Numbered from the stretch's first letter, positions 7,615 to 17,728 are shown. The stretch: DNA of 64,000 nt from Cernens ardua (GCF_051251085.1 NZ_JBPCZH010000004.1:124001-188000), one strand, 5' to 3'. The notes: generated by a model from the sequence alone, not told the origin. Numbers and translations: made by a program.

Positions 7615-8871
7615 TTACGGTGATATGTCAGACTCAGGTTTTTCATATAATTCATGAGCTTCCTGAACATACTGGCCGCCTGCAGCGGAATTGATGGGGA
7701 ATGCGGTGAAGGCGGTTTCTGGCCGTGGCGCAGGGCGACATGACCTGCGCCAAACGAAAAATACAAACATCAAGCCGAGTAAAATGCTTATTCCCACAAA
7801 TAAACCGTTAGGGCCCGCTGTCCGTATGACAGGTGTTAATAGGGGAGATGCAATGGCTGATCCCAAAGCATTTGTAAGAATTAATCCCTGATTCATACCA
7901 ACAAGATGTTCCGAGGATACTCTATCGGCGGCATGGCTGATCATGATGGGATAGAGGGAAAAGATACCACCCCCTAAAAGAAACAGGATCAAGGCAGTCA
8001 TCCATGTATTCCGATAGATCATTGGAACAATAAGCGAGAGGCAGCAGAGGATAGCCGAGATGACAAGCATAACCCATTGGCGGTCACTCTTGTCTGACCA
8101 GTAGCCCACCGGATACTGCAACACCATGCCCCCTATTATTGATGTGAACATAAGCCTGCCTATCAGGCTTGAAGCATGTTCGCCATGGATGCTGCCCAGA
8201 TAGACAGGAAACAGCGTAAAAACGGCGCCCATAAGGATTCCCGTGGCTAGTGAACCTACGGTTCCTGTTGGGCTGAGCCTGAACATGGTCCAGGGAGGCA
8301 TGGCCTTTGCCCCATCGAATTTCGGGCCTTGTCTGGGGATCAGGGTGACCGGTATCACACAAAGGGAGGTCACAAGCGATGCCATTACGTAAGGCAGGCC
8401 TTGCGTAGGCCCACTCGGTGAAGTGTCCAGTACCCCTATGAATAGCTGACCAAAGGCCATGGAAGCAAAGCAGGCAATCATGTAAATTGCCAGAATGCGC
8501 CCTCTGTTTGCAGCATGGCTGGATGCTAATAACCAGCTTTCAACGACCAGAAAAGCGCCTGCAATTCCCCAACCACACACCACCCTTAGCAGGAACCAGT
8601 AATAGGGGTTTACCCAAATGGCCTGAGCAATAGCGCTGGCTGAAAGAATAGCGACAAAGGTGGCATAGGCACGGATATGGCCGACTCTGTTCAATAACGT
8701 ATTATTGAATAGAGCACCGAGGCATAACCCTACGTAATAGGCTGCTGAGATATATCCGATGGTCGCCAACGAGTAGTGGAACATGCTCAACCGTAGTGGC
8801 AGCAATGTCATCAGGAACCCGTTACTTATAGATAAGAAAAACAGGCTCAGAATGGGCGGTAGTAGGGTCAT
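7615..8871 (-). CDS. MFS transporter, YcaD-like
   Basis: A 418-residue inner-membrane protein with about 12 hydrophobic segments. The pattern VCGWGIAGAFLVVESWLLASSHAANRGRILAIYM in the first half, followed by PVGYWSDKSDR in the second, matches the YcaD branch of the major facilitator superfamily, whose substrates are unknown. I set the start at ATG 8871 (MTLLPPILSLFF), where the first helix begins. A longer frame to 9009 overlaps the neighbouring transporter gene and adds a non-membrane leader. It is downstream of, and codirectional with, the ProP-like gene and may be cotranscribed. Confidence 0.75.
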   Translation of the reverse strand: MTLLPPILSLFFLSISNGFLMTLLPLRLSMFHYSLATIGYISAAYYVGLCLGALFNNTLLNRVGHIRAYATFVAILSASAIAQAIWVNPYYWFLLRVVCGWGIAGAFLVVESWLLASSHAANRGRILAIYMIACFASMAFGQLFIGVLDTSPSGPTQGLPYVMASLVTSLCVIPVTLIPRQGPKFDGAKAMPPWTMFRLSPTGTVGSLATGILMGAVFTLFPVYLGSIHGEHASSLIGRLMFTSIIGGMVLQYPVGYWSDKSDRQWVMLVISAILCCLSLIVPMIYRNTWMTALILFLLGGGIFSLYPIMISHAADRVSSEHLVGMNQGLILTNALGSAIASPLLTPVIRTAGPNGLFVGISILLGLMFVFFVWRRSCRPAPRPETAFTAFPINSAAGGQYVQEAHELYEKPESDISP

Positions 8872-8926
8872 GGTTGGCGTGTCTCCAATGCCAGTATGCT
8901 GTGTTTGAGAGGATACAATCAGGGGT

Positions 8927-10357
8927 CTATCGCGACTCTTTGACCATCTCTCTTGCTTCAGCATGCGTGTGCACAGCAGGATGTGACCCTTGTAGAGGCC
9001 GTTTGGCACTTTCCTTGACCGTCCAGATTGTCACAAGACCTACAACGCCCGCGATAGCCATATAAAAGGCTGGAATCATGAGATTCCCGGTTTTTTCCAC
9101 TAGCCAGGCGTTAATCAGTGGCGTAGTGCCACCAAAGAGGGAGACCGATATGTTAAATCCGATTGCCAGTGCACTGTAGCGAATATCTGTGGCAAACAGA
9201 GCCGGTAGTGTTGAGGGCATGGTGCCGCTGAAACACCCGTGCAGGATGCCCAGGATCAAAAGACCAAGGAACACGAGCCCTATCTGGTGACTAGTGATCA
9301 AAAGGAAAGCAGGGTAGGAGAGAACGATCAACCCGGCTGCTCCCAATGCAATCACGGGGCGACGGCCCAGCGTATCCGTAATACGGCCGCACAAAGCGGT
9401 CATCGGCAGCATAATGAACATCAAAACGATGACCAATAACAGGCTGGCGTGGTCGCCCAATCCAAGCGTGTCACTCAAATAACTGGGCATGTAGGCTGTT
9501 AGCATGTAGTTCGAGACATTAAACAGTAGTACCAGACCAATACATTGGGCCAATGCGCCGAGGTTTTGTCCAAGCAGTGCCATGACTCCCCTGGAGCCCC
9601 GTTCTTTTTCGTCTTTTTCCTGCTTTTCAATGTGAGCCTGGAAGGCGGGCGTTTCTTCCAGTTTTAAACGAATATACAGTCCGAAAATCCCTAATGGAGC
9701 TGATACGAAGAATGGCAGCCTCCACCCCCAATCGAGCATGCTGTTAGTTGAGAGCAGGTAATTCAGGAGTGTAACGAGCAGGGCACCCAGCAGGTAGCCA
9801 GTAATGGTACCCACTTCAAGAAAACTGCCTGCAAAGCCCCGTTGTTTATCGGGTGAATACTCGGCGATGAAGGTAGCTGCTCCCCCATATTCACCCCCGG
9901 TCGAGAACCCTTGAACGAGTCGGACCAAGAGCAATAGCAGTGGCGCTGCTGCACCAATACTGTTGTAAGAGGGAATTAGCCCCAGACAAAAAGTGGCGAC
10001 AGACATTATGATCATTGTAATTGCCAGCACTTTCTGACGACCAATCAAGTCTCCCAGGGGGCCAAAGACCATGCCCCCGATTGGGCGAACAAGAAAGGCG
10101 GCAGCAAAGGTGCCAAACGTGGCAACGAGCTGCAATGACGGTGATGTTCCCGCAAAGAAAACGTTACCAATAACGGTGGCTAGATAGCTGTATACCCCGA
10201 AATCAAACCACTCCATGATATTTCCAAGTGCCGCTGCACGAACGGATTTCTTGTGCATATCGGGATCAATAACAGTGATGTCATCGGGACTTATTGGTGT
10301 TTCATGTTTTGCTACTGTAGCGGCGTTGGCAGGATTTTCTGTCATGAAATTACCCAT
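8927..10357 (-). CDS. proP: ProP-like osmolyte/H+ symporter lacking the coiled-coil tail
   Basis: About 476 residues with 12 predicted membrane helices, strongly like E. coli ProP (MHS family). Signature stretches are ALGNIMEWFDFGVY, RPIGGMVFGPLGDLIGRQ, VQGFSTGGEYGGA and IRYSALAIGFNISVSLFGG. ProP imports proline, betaine and ectoine with protons under osmotic stress. This copy ends at REMVKESR soon after the last helix and lacks the coiled coil that tunes ProP osmosensing. The fragment at 5504-5840 keeps such a tail. The start is uncertain: ATG 10357 and ATG 10345 are both plausible and neither has a strong ribosome site. Related MHS carriers for dicarboxylates are the alternative. Confidence 0.75.
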   Translation of the reverse strand: MGNFMTENPANAATVAKHETPISPDDITVIDPDMHKKSVRAAALGNIMEWFDFGVYSYLATVIGNVFFAGTSPSLQLVATFGTFAAAFLVRPIGGMVFGPLGDLIGRQKVLAITMIIMSVATFCLGLIPSYNSIGAAAPLLLLLVRLVQGFSTGGEYGGAATFIAEYSPDKQRGFAGSFLEVGTITGYLLGALLVTLLNYLLSTNSMLDWGWRLPFFVSAPLGIFGLYIRLKLEETPAFQAHIEKQEKDEKERGSRGVMALLGQNLGALAQCIGLVLLFNVSNYMLTAYMPSYLSDTLGLGDHASLLLVIVLMFIMLPMTALCGRITDTLGRRPVIALGAAGLIVLSYPAFLLITSHQIGLVFLGLLILGILHGCFSGTMPSTLPALFATDIRYSALAIGFNISVSLFGGTTPLINAWLVEKTGNLMIPAFYMAIAGVVGLVTIWTVKESAKRPLQGSHPAVHTHAEAREMVKESR

Positions 10358-10576
10358 ATAGGCATGTCCCCACCCATATTTCGCTACGCTTGCTGGCAGC
10401 CAAATATTGTAGTTTCGTGATTGCACACGTGGGGGTGCTGTGTATTTATAGAAATATTGTGGAAAAGAGTTGCCAGTAAGGAATATAACGTTGACTGCTG
10501 CGAAGCAGTGTAATGATTCGCTAGGGGTGGCAATGGGTGAGGTTATAACGCGATATATTCAGAGACGGAAACGAAG

Positions 10577-10600
10577 ATTCGTGATAGGGCTATCATGAAT
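10577..10600. promoter_or_regulatory. Inverted repeat in the proP/LysR divergent spacer
   Basis: attcgtgata (10577-10586) and tatcatgaat (10591-10600) are an imperfect inverted repeat (one mismatch) around gggc. It sits in the 445-bp divergent region between the ProP-like gene and the LysR gene and could be an operator for either. The rest of the spacer shows no gene. Confidence 0.3.
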
Positions 10601-10802
10601 CGTGATGGCAAATTCTATAAGATGTTACTTTGTGATTGGCTATTATCTATCTTTGTGTGAAAACGCAGTAATAGTCCCTTTTGCCATTCATGTCGCTTTT
10701 CCATTACTTATCGTCAGTTGATGGTAGCTCTGACTAACCTTGGAGATGAAAAAGGATGTCAGTCGAGATGCTCGGCTATATCGCTAATAGAGGTGTCATG
10801 GC

Positions 10803-11669
10803 ATGACTTCTCCAACTCGTCCTCTGGACCTGGTGTTGCTCAATTCCTACGTAGCGGTTGTCGATTATGAGGGCTTTAGTGCCGCAGGGGCAGTGTTGAA
10901 TCTCGCCCAATCTACGGTCAGTGCACATATCAAGCGGCTTGAGGATCAGATAGGGCAGCTACTGCTTGTTAGGGGGACTTCCGCGCCCAGGCCAACGCCT
11001 ATAGGTGAGCGTTTACTGATGCATGCTCGTCAGATGCTGAAACAGAGCACTTTGGCTTGGCAGGATGTGAACGAGCAACGTCTTGGGGGGGTAATTCGGT
11101 TGGGGGTTCCCGACGATTACCTGGTCTATTTACCGCGAGTTTTGGCTGATTTCGAAGCACGTTTTCCGGAGGTCGAGCTTGTCGTGGATTGTGCGATGAG
11201 TGTTGATCTTGTTCAGCAGATCAAGCAAGGACATCTTGATTTGGCCGTTATTACCCGACAGCCCTACAGCCCGGGAGGAGAAGTACTTCTACAGGAAAGA
11301 ACCTTGTGGATCGGTGCAAAAGGGTATGCGATTCCTCAAGATTCCCCCCTTCCTCTGGCAGTATCACGGGCAGGCAAATGTATATTTCGGGAACGAGCCA
11401 TTGAAGCCTTGGAACAGTCAGGTATTCGTTGGCGAATCGCATACGAAAGCAGTAGCTTGAGCGGTTTGATCAGTGCTGTTGCTGCAGGGCTGGCTATCTC
11501 GGTAATAACGCCTACCATGCTTACACCGCAACTCAGAGTTCTGGAAGAAGAAGAGGGGCTTCCTGTATTGGCCGATACCGAAATCGCGCTTCTAAAAGCA
11601 AATTACCCTTTGAATGATGCATGTCAGCAATTGGCCAATGACCTGCAAAATCTGATGATGAGTCGTTAA
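10803..11669 (+). CDS. LysR-family transcriptional regulator
   Basis: A 288-residue DNA-binding regulator. The first 65 residues are the LysR winged helix-turn-helix, with LNSYVAVVDYEGFSAAGAVL and AQSTVSAHIKRLEDQIG. The rest (about 90-285) is the periplasmic-binding-protein-like effector domain, beginning GVIRLGVPDDYLVYLPRVL. ATG 10803 has GAGGTG 9 bases upstream. It is divergent from the ProP-like/MFS pair, the usual arrangement for a LysR protein controlling its neighbour, so osmolyte or related uptake is a possible target. The effector is unknown. A weak hairpin follows the stop codon. Confidence 0.9.
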   Translation: MTSPTRPLDLVLLNSYVAVVDYEGFSAAGAVLNLAQSTVSAHIKRLEDQIGQLLLVRGTSAPRPTPIGERLLMHARQMLKQSTLAWQDVNEQRLGGVIRLGVPDDYLVYLPRVLADFEARFPEVELVVDCAMSVDLVQQIKQGHLDLAVITRQPYSPGGEVLLQERTLWIGAKGYAIPQDSPLPLAVSRAGKCIFRERAIEALEQSGIRWRIAYESSSLSGLISAVAAGLAISVITPTMLTPQLRVLEEEEGLPVLADTEIALLKANYPLNDACQQLANDLQNLMMSR

Positions 11670-11672
11670 GAC

Positions 11673-11696
11673 GGTAATGTAGCCATTACCCCTTTC
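11673..11696 (+). terminator. Weak terminator-like hairpin after LysR gene
   Basis: ggtaatg (11673-11679) pairs with cattacc (11684-11690) around a 4-base loop, followed by cccttt. It lies 3 bases after the LysR stop codon. The T tail is short, so function is uncertain. The remaining 240 bp before the aldehyde dehydrogenase hold no gene I can support. Confidence 0.35.
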
Positions 11697-11930
11697 CTGT
11701 TACCTGATACGAAAAACATAAGCGCAGCACCTGACCAATGTCTGATAGGCAAATAATGCCATGCCGCCGTGTTAGGTCTATGCTGAAAAGATCAATACTG
11801 GAGAGTTTGGGCGTTATAAGCGTTACGTTTGGATGATATCTATGAAACTTGTGACCACTTTTGCTTTCCAACGAAGATAAGAAAATCGTTTTATTTCCAT
11901 CAACGCTAACATTTACGCTGAGGACATATC

Positions 11931-13304
11931 ATGTCGAGCAAATATCGTACGCTCAACCCTGCGACAGGCAAGATTGAAAAGGAATTCGATACCCACAGCG
12001 ATTCAGAATTGTTCTCCAAGCTGGAAACCGCGCACGCCTTCTGGAAAAACACGTGGCGCCATACTTCCTTTGCGGAAAGGCGTGATCTGGTGCAGAAAGC
12101 AGCTGATATTTTGCGTCGGGACAAGGAAAAACACGCGAAGCTCATCTCGACTGAAATGGGTAAGGCCTACTCGGAAGCAGTAGCAGAAATTGAGCTATCT
12201 TCCGATATTCTGTCCTACTATGCGCAAAATGCAGAGACTTTTTTAGCGCCCAAAGAGCTGCCTACTTCGACAGGGCATGCGACGGTACTCAATCAGCCGC
12301 TCGGGGTAATTTACTGCGTTGAACCCTGGAACTTTCCTTATTATCAGCTGGCACGTGTAGCAGGCCCGAATCTGATGTCCGGCAACGTTGTGCTGTTAAA
12401 GCATGCGCCCGGTGTGCCTCAGTGTGCCGAGGCTTTCGAAGCCCTGTTTACCGAAGCAGGGGCACCCTCTGGCGCCTACACTAACCTGTTCATTACGAAC
12501 GATCAGTCCGAACAGCTGATCGCACGCCCTGAGGTCCGTGGTGTTGCAGTCACCGGCAGTGAACGGGCAGGGAGTGCCGTGGCTTCGCAGGCGGGTAAAG
12601 CGCTCAAGAAAACGACCATGGAATTGGGCGGTTCTGATGCTTTTATTGTCTTGGAAGATGCGGATCTGGATCAGGTGATTCCCCATGCTGTGGATGGCCG
12701 TATGTCCAACAATGGGCAAGTATGTACGGCTTCCAAGCGGATGATTGTGCATGAATCACTGGTGGATGAATTTACCGAACGTTTTCAGAAAGCGATCAGT
12801 GAATTCAAGTATGGCGATCCCTTGGAAGAGGGCGTGACCCATGGCCCGATGAGTAGCGAAGATGCCATGAAGTTGGCAATTAGCCAGGTCGAAAAGGCTG
12901 TCCAGAATGGCGCGAAACTGTTGGGTGGTGGTAAGCAGATTGACCGTGAAGGTTTCTTTATGCAGGCGGGTATTCTGACGCAGGTGACCAAGGATAACCC
13001 TGTCTTCTACGAAGAAATTTTTGGTCCTGTCGCAACAATTTATTCCGTCAAAAGTGAAGAAGAAGCCATCGAGCTGGCAAATGATTCCCCCTATGGATTG
13101 GGTGGTTCGGTTCATACCCGCGATATTGAGCGTGGGCGCCGTGTTGCGGCACAGATCGAAACCGGTATGGTCTTTATTAATAACCTGACGGGTACGGCCC
13201 CTGATTTGCCCTTTGGAGGGATTGGTAATTCCGGTTATGGTCGCGAACTTTCCGAGTTCGGTATTGAAGAGTTTATCAACCGTAAATTGGTGCACGTGGA
13301 CTGA
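11931..13304 (+). CDS. NAD(P)-dependent aldehyde dehydrogenase, Sad/succinate-semialdehyde type
   Basis: A 457-residue aldehyde dehydrogenase most like the Sad/YneI branch, which oxidises succinate semialdehyde to succinate. The general-base glutamate lies in KTTMELGGSDAF (near 231) and the nucleophilic cysteine in NNGQVCTASKR (near 265). The cofactor motif VAVTGSERAGSAV and C-terminal PFGGIGNSGYGRE are present. Length is normal for this short branch. ATG 11931 has GAGGA 8 bases upstream. It is monocistronic with a strong terminator. The GabP-like carrier at 54035 is distant, so a GABA role is only one option; other short-chain semialdehydes are possible. Confidence 0.88.
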   Translation: MSSKYRTLNPATGKIEKEFDTHSDSELFSKLETAHAFWKNTWRHTSFAERRDLVQKAADILRRDKEKHAKLISTEMGKAYSEAVAEIELSSDILSYYAQNAETFLAPKELPTSTGHATVLNQPLGVIYCVEPWNFPYYQLARVAGPNLMSGNVVLLKHAPGVPQCAEAFEALFTEAGAPSGAYTNLFITNDQSEQLIARPEVRGVAVTGSERAGSAVASQAGKALKKTTMELGGSDAFIVLEDADLDQVIPHAVDGRMSNNGQVCTASKRMIVHESLVDEFTERFQKAISEFKYGDPLEEGVTHGPMSSEDAMKLAISQVEKAVQNGAKLLGGGKQIDREGFFMQAGILTQVTKDNPVFYEEIFGPVATIYSVKSEEEAIELANDSPYGLGGSVHTRDIERGRRVAAQIETGMVFINNLTGTAPDLPFGGIGNSGYGRELSEFGIEEFINRKLVHVD

Positions 13305-13323
13305 TCGCACGGTCATACAAACG

Positions 13324-13340
13324 GTAGAAAAGTTTTCTAC
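13324..13340. repeat. 17-bp palindrome after aldehyde dehydrogenase gene
   Basis: gtagaaaa (13324-13331) and ttttctac (13333-13340) form a perfect palindrome around one G. It is followed by a short direct repeat of atgaaac. The loop is too small for an RNA hairpin, so it is either an operator-like site or chance. Confidence 0.3.
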
Positions 13341-13357
13341 ATGAAACATGAAACATG

Positions 13358-13395
13358 AAAGGGAGGGCCTCATTGGGCGCCTTCCCTTTTTTTTT
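13358..13395 (+). terminator. Intrinsic terminator of the aldehyde dehydrogenase gene
   Basis: aaagggagg (from 13358) pairs with ccttccctt (13380-13388), allowing one wobble or bulge, and runs into an uninterrupted tract of about ten T residues. It is a textbook Rho-independent terminator 54 bases after the stop codon. The spacer to the convergent dehydrogenase end at 13498 has nothing else. Confidence 0.85.
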
Positions 13396-13497
13396 CTGTC
13401 AGATTTTTATTCGTGCTTATTCCCCTGGAAAGAGGCACTCGTGAATCTGACAGGCTCCCTCATATAGAAACTTGCATGGACAGATGTATTTTTAGCG

Positions 13498-14481
13498 TTA
13501 CGCCACGCGATTAATCAGATTGGTTTCACCTTTCCAAAGCTTGTCCAGGTTTTCCAGCAGAATATCAATGATATTTCCTTCGTAAAGCTCGGATTCACCG
13601 GCGATATGGGGTGTAATCACCACATTCGGGAGCGTCCATAGAGGGCTTTCACTGGAAAGTGGTTCTTCCTCTGTGACATCCAACCCTGCCCCTGCCAGCT
13701 TTTTGTTTTCGAGTGCGTTGATCAGTGCTTTTTCTTCAATAACCGGACCACGACCAATATTGACCAACAAGGCACGAGGATTGAAGTTGTTGAATACTTC
13801 GTCGTTGACTAAATGATAAGTATCGTCTGATAAACCCGCTGCAACCACAACGACATCGGCTTTTCCGACCAGATTTTTCACGTCATCAAAACCATAGACT
13901 TCGTCCGCGTCGCCCTTGCCGGATGCTGGCGTATAACGGACGCCAATGACATGCATATCGAACGCCTTGGCTAGCCGACAAATACGATTTCCTATGTGAC
14001 CCAAGCCAATCACGAGCATGGTTTTACCGGTCAATTCGTTAAAGCGTTCGTCCGGATTACGGTGGGTAGTAAACCACGTTCTATTTTTCTGCTCTTCGTG
14101 TTTGTCCCACATGTGATGCGCCAATGTCAGCAACAATGCAAAGGCATGTTGAGATACGATGTTGGCATTGGCCCCCGATCCTCCAGCCAAATATACATGG
14201 TGTGATGAAAAGTCTGCGGGAGTGAACTGATTCATTCCCGCACTTACGGATTGAAGGAATTTAAGGCGGGGCCAGTGATCAAGCTCGGTACTGGTCACTT
14301 TCGCACAAGAGACGAGAACATCTGCATCCAGGTCGGAATCTCGAACACCGTCCAGTGAGTCGATCGAAAAAGAGTCGATCCCTGTGCCACGACGATCAAA
14401 TTCCTCTTTCAAATTCATGGATGCATCGCTAAAACAGATACGTAGCTTATCTTTTGGTGGCAAAAGAGAAGAATCGGACAT
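13498..14481 (-). CDS. NAD(P)-dependent D-2-hydroxyacid dehydrogenase family protein
   Basis: A 327-residue dehydrogenase of the D-isomer 2-hydroxyacid family (glyoxylate/hydroxypyruvate reductase-like). The Rossmann motif is MLVIGLGHIGNRI near 155-167. The catalytic trio is visible as Arg in VNIGRGPVI, Glu in LDVTEEEPL and His in ITPHIAGES. The start ATG has AGGCG just upstream. It is transcribed alone, convergent with the aldehyde dehydrogenase. The substrate is not evident; glyoxylate, hydroxypyruvate or another 2-ketoacid would fit. Confidence 0.85.
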   Translation of the reverse strand: MSDSSLLPPKDKLRICFSDASMNLKEEFDRRGTGIDSFSIDSLDGVRDSDLDADVLVSCAKVTSTELDHWPRLKFLQSVSAGMNQFTPADFSSHHVYLAGGSGANANIVSQHAFALLLTLAHHMWDKHEEQKNRTWFTTHRNPDERFNELTGKTMLVIGLGHIGNRICRLAKAFDMHVIGVRYTPASGKGDADEVYGFDDVKNLVGKADVVVVAAGLSDDTYHLVNDEVFNNFNPRALLVNIGRGPVIEEKALINALENKKLAGAGLDVTEEEPLSSESPLWTLPNVVITPHIAGESELYEGNIIDILLENLDKLWKGETNLINRVA

Positions 14482-14815
14482 GACACGCCTCGAGTTGTTA
14501 TGAATGAAAATGAAGATAATCAGGCAGAGGGAGAAAAGAGCGCCTGATAACGGCCTTACTCACAATTTGCGATACTCGGACTAGTGTATCCATCAAAGCG
14601 ATCATGAAGAAACCGACTTTTGTATAAACAGGCGACTCAAGCGCAAAGATGAACACTTCTTGCACGATAGATTATCCAGATACCTATAAAAAGCCTTTTC
14701 GAATGTTGAACGAAACTCTTGGCAGTATGATGTGGTCACAAATAATGAATTGAACATGAGATAAATCGGGATATTTGTATTTTCCGTACTCATATAACAG
14801 ACAAGGAGTTACTGC

Positions 14816-15895
14816 ATGACAACGCTATTCGATCCCATTAAGGTGGGCAGCATTGAAGCAGCAAACCGCATATGGATGTCGCCCCTTACACGCGCCCGTG
14901 GCACGCGCGAACATGTGCCGACACCTATTATGGTTGAGTATTACGCGCAACGTGCAGATGCGGGTCTGATCATTAGTGAAGCGACGGGTATCACACGCGA
15001 GGGGCTTGGTTGGCCCTGGGCACCGGGGATCTGGAGTGAAGAACAGGTTGAAGCCTGGAAACCGATAACAAAGGCAGTCCATGACAAGGGCGGCAAGATT
15101 GTATGCCAGTTATGGCACATGGGACGCCTGGTTCATTCTAGTGTGACGGGGCAGCAACCTGTAGCCCCTTCTGCCCTTCCCGGGCCTAATCAAGTACATA
15201 CTTATGAGGGCAAGAAGGACTACGAGACGCCTCGTGAGCTGGAAGTTTCTGAAATTCCGCGCCTGTTGGATGAGTATGAAAATGCAGCTCGAAATGCTAT
15301 TGCCGCCGGATTCGATGGCGTACAAATCCATGCGGCCAACGGTTACCTTATTGATGAGTTCCTTCGTGACAGTACAAACAAGCGGACTGACGAATATGGT
15401 GGATCGCCCGAGAACCGTATTCGTTTGCTGAAAGAAGTGACGGAGCGCGTCATTGCGACGGTGGGTAAAGAGCGTACGGGGGTACGTTTGTCTCCCAATG
15501 GTGATACGCAAGGGTGTATCGATAGTGCCCCTGAAACTGTCTTTATACCGGCTGCCAAACTGTTGCAGGATCTGGACATTGCGTTTCTTGAGCTGCGCGA
15601 GCCTGGCCCGGACGGTACCTTCGGGAGTACGGATCAACCCAAGTTATCTCCTGAAATCCGTAAGGTTTTCACCAATGCTCTGATACTGAATCAGGATTAC
15701 ACGTTCGAAGAAGCGAATGGCACAGTTGAAGCAGGGCAGGCTGATGCTATTGCCTTCGGTCGTAAATTCATCTCGAATCCTGATCTTGTTACGCGCTTCA
15801 AAAAGGATATCCCCTTGGCCCCTGATGATATCAAGACCTGGTATTCACAAGGTAAAGAAGGCTATATCGATTATCCTGCGGCTGAAAATGCATGA
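14816..15895 (+). CDS. Old Yellow Enzyme family alkene reductase (NemA/OYE class)
   Basis: A 359-residue FMN-dependent ene-reductase. The N-terminus NRIWMSPLTRARG has Thr rather than the Cys of the YqjM class, and the active-site pair is His-Asn (IHAANGYLIDEFLRD), so it belongs to classical OYE/NemA. TDEYGGSPENR and the C-terminal AFGRKFISNPDL and YIDYPA motifs agree. These enzymes detoxify N-ethylmaleimide-like enones and nitro compounds. AAGGAG precedes ATG 14816. The 334-bp divergent spacer upstream has no gene. The window holds two OYE classes about 12 kb apart. Confidence 0.9.
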   Translation: MTTLFDPIKVGSIEAANRIWMSPLTRARGTREHVPTPIMVEYYAQRADAGLIISEATGITREGLGWPWAPGIWSEEQVEAWKPITKAVHDKGGKIVCQLWHMGRLVHSSVTGQQPVAPSALPGPNQVHTYEGKKDYETPRELEVSEIPRLLDEYENAARNAIAAGFDGVQIHAANGYLIDEFLRDSTNKRTDEYGGSPENRIRLLKEVTERVIATVGKERTGVRLSPNGDTQGCIDSAPETVFIPAAKLLQDLDIAFLELREPGPDGTFGSTDQPKLSPEIRKVFTNALILNQDYTFEEANGTVEAGQADAIAFGRKFISNPDLVTRFKKDIPLAPDDIKTWYSQGKEGYIDYPAAENA

Positions 15896-15986
15896 AGTGA
15901 TAGCCAATGCGTTTTAAATGCGGCTCATTAAGTCAGTATGCAGGTGTGAGGCAGTGAATGTATGACATTTCTGTCTAGTACAAAAG

Positions 15987-16017
15987 AAAACGGGGAAGCG
16001 ATTCTTCCCCGTTTTTT
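15987..16017. terminator. Bidirectional intrinsic terminator
   Basis: cggggaag (15991-15998) pairs with cttccccg (16004-16011), with a 5-base loop, AAAA before and TTTTTT after. It sits between convergent genes (OYE ending 15895 and mntH ending 16038) and can serve both strands. Confidence 0.9.
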
Positions 16018-16037
16018 ATTTCTATTTTATTGCTACA

Positions 16038-17348
16038 TTAGGCAAGCCCCGGAATGGGGATACCGAAGGTTTGCAGTAACAGAACTACATTGAGCAGCAG
16101 AATTATAATGGTGCCTACAACAGCGATCCCTTCGGTAAGAGAACTGTTTTTAAATATGCCCATGATGTCCTGGCGGCGAGTGAAAATCACCAGCGCGATC
16201 ATTGGGATCGGTAGTGCGAAAGAAAGTACAACCTGACTGACGACCAATGCCCAAGTGGCGTTCACCCCCATACCGATGACAATAAAGGCAGGGAGCATGG
16301 TAATAAGGCGACGTAACCAGATAGGGATATGAAATCCGACGAACCCTTGCATGATCATTTGGCCCGCCATGGTCCCCACCACTGAACTGGAAATACCGGA
16401 GGCCATGAGTGAGAGCAGGAAGAAAAATGCAGCACCAACGCCTAGCAGGGGCGTCAGGGTATGGTAAGCCGTTTCGATATCGGCGACATCGCTATGCCCC
16501 GCATGAAACGCTGCGGCTGATACCATGACCATGGCCATGTTGACCAGCCCGGCGACCAGTAATGCGATTAACACTTCCATGTTCGAAAAACGAATAATTT
16601 TCCGACAGTCATTATCGTTATAATTAGGTGCTCGATGTTGTGTTAGCCCCGAATGAATGTATATGGCATGTGGCATCACCGTTGCTCCGATAATACCTAC
16701 GGCGATCGTCAATGCCTGAGCATCAGGTATTTTGGGTAAAACGGTATGAAGCGCCGCTTGCCCCCAGTTTACGGGAGCAATGAAAACCTCTACCAAATAG
16801 CACAACGCAATGACGGCCACCAGCAGGCCAATGACCATTTCAATAGGGCGAAAACCACGGTTTTGTACCAGTAGAATGGCATAAGTGATCACCGCGGTAA
16901 TGACCATGCCTGTCATCAAAGGCGTATGAAACAAGAGAGAAAGTCCGATAGCTCCACCCAGAAATTCCGCAAGATCAGTAGCCATGGCAGCCACTTCGCT
17001 GATAAGCCACATGGCTATAACGATGGGTGTTGGAAAGTGTTCACGACACAGCTCTGCCAGATTTTTCCCTGTGACGATGCCAAGTTTTGCAGAGAGCGCC
17101 TGAAAGAGCATGGCGATCAGGTTGGCAACGAGTACGACCCATAGCAATGTGTAGCCATACTGTGCACCGCCTTGAATATTGGTAGCGAAGTTGCCCGGAT
17201 CCATATAGGCAATGGATGCAATAACAGCAGGGCCCGTAAATAGAAGGGCTGACTTTAGCCGATGCCCCTTCAGCTTGCCTGAGAGCACCGAACGCATTTC
17301 ACTGGTAGTGCGATCACTCAATGAATTCTGTGTGACCTGATCAGACAT
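16038..17348 (-). CDS. mntH: NRAMP-family Mn2+/Fe2+ H+ symporter MntH
   Basis: A 436-residue inner-membrane divalent-metal importer with about 11 helices. The metal-site motif YMDPGNFATNIQGG lies in helix 1 and VMPHAIYIHSGLTQHR in helix 6, both hallmarks of NRAMP proteins. I chose ATG 17348 (MSDQVTQNSL) because GAGGAG lies just upstream; a longer frame to 17387 has no ribosome site. It is monocistronic and convergent with the OYE gene. The 540-bp spacer upstream has short inverted repeats, but I cannot name a MntR or Fur site with confidence. Confidence 0.93.
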   Translation of the reverse strand: MSDQVTQNSLSDRTTSEMRSVLSGKLKGHRLKSALLFTGPAVIASIAYMDPGNFATNIQGGAQYGYTLLWVVLVANLIAMLFQALSAKLGIVTGKNLAELCREHFPTPIVIAMWLISEVAAMATDLAEFLGGAIGLSLLFHTPLMTGMVITAVITYAILLVQNRGFRPIEMVIGLLVAVIALCYLVEVFIAPVNWGQAALHTVLPKIPDAQALTIAVGIIGATVMPHAIYIHSGLTQHRAPNYNDNDCRKIIRFSNMEVLIALLVAGLVNMAMVMVSAAAFHAGHSDVADIETAYHTLTPLLGVGAAFFFLLSLMASGISSSVVGTMAGQMIMQGFVGFHIPIWLRRLITMLPAFIVIGMGVNATWALVVSQVVLSFALPIPMIALVIFTRRQDIMGIFKNSSLTEGIAVVGTIIILLLNVVLLLQTFGIPIPGLA

Positions 17349-17728
17349 GGTATCTCCTCGGGCTGATCTGCCCCGTATTCTACTCACGAATAGAAATTTA
17401 TTGTTGATATTCGAGGGTATGAATGGCGGTGAATATTAAGTAAACAATCAGGATATAGGCCATACGATAGCCTACTTGTGTCCATGATTAAAGCCAGAGT
17501 GTATTTTTTTGTTGTTCATAAAGTTTTTTAACCTTGGTTTATAAAAAGACAGTTTTTAATGATTCATTGTAATGTCATGATTTTAAAAGAGTTATTTTCA
17601 AAAAAATGAATTAGTAAAGCGATACGTGTTTTTTTGGCTATTGGATGATGGCGGCAATAGCCTAGGGAAGGGAGTGGGAAAAAGTACCTGGCTGATATCG
17701 AAGTGATAAATTAATTAAGTTATCTTTA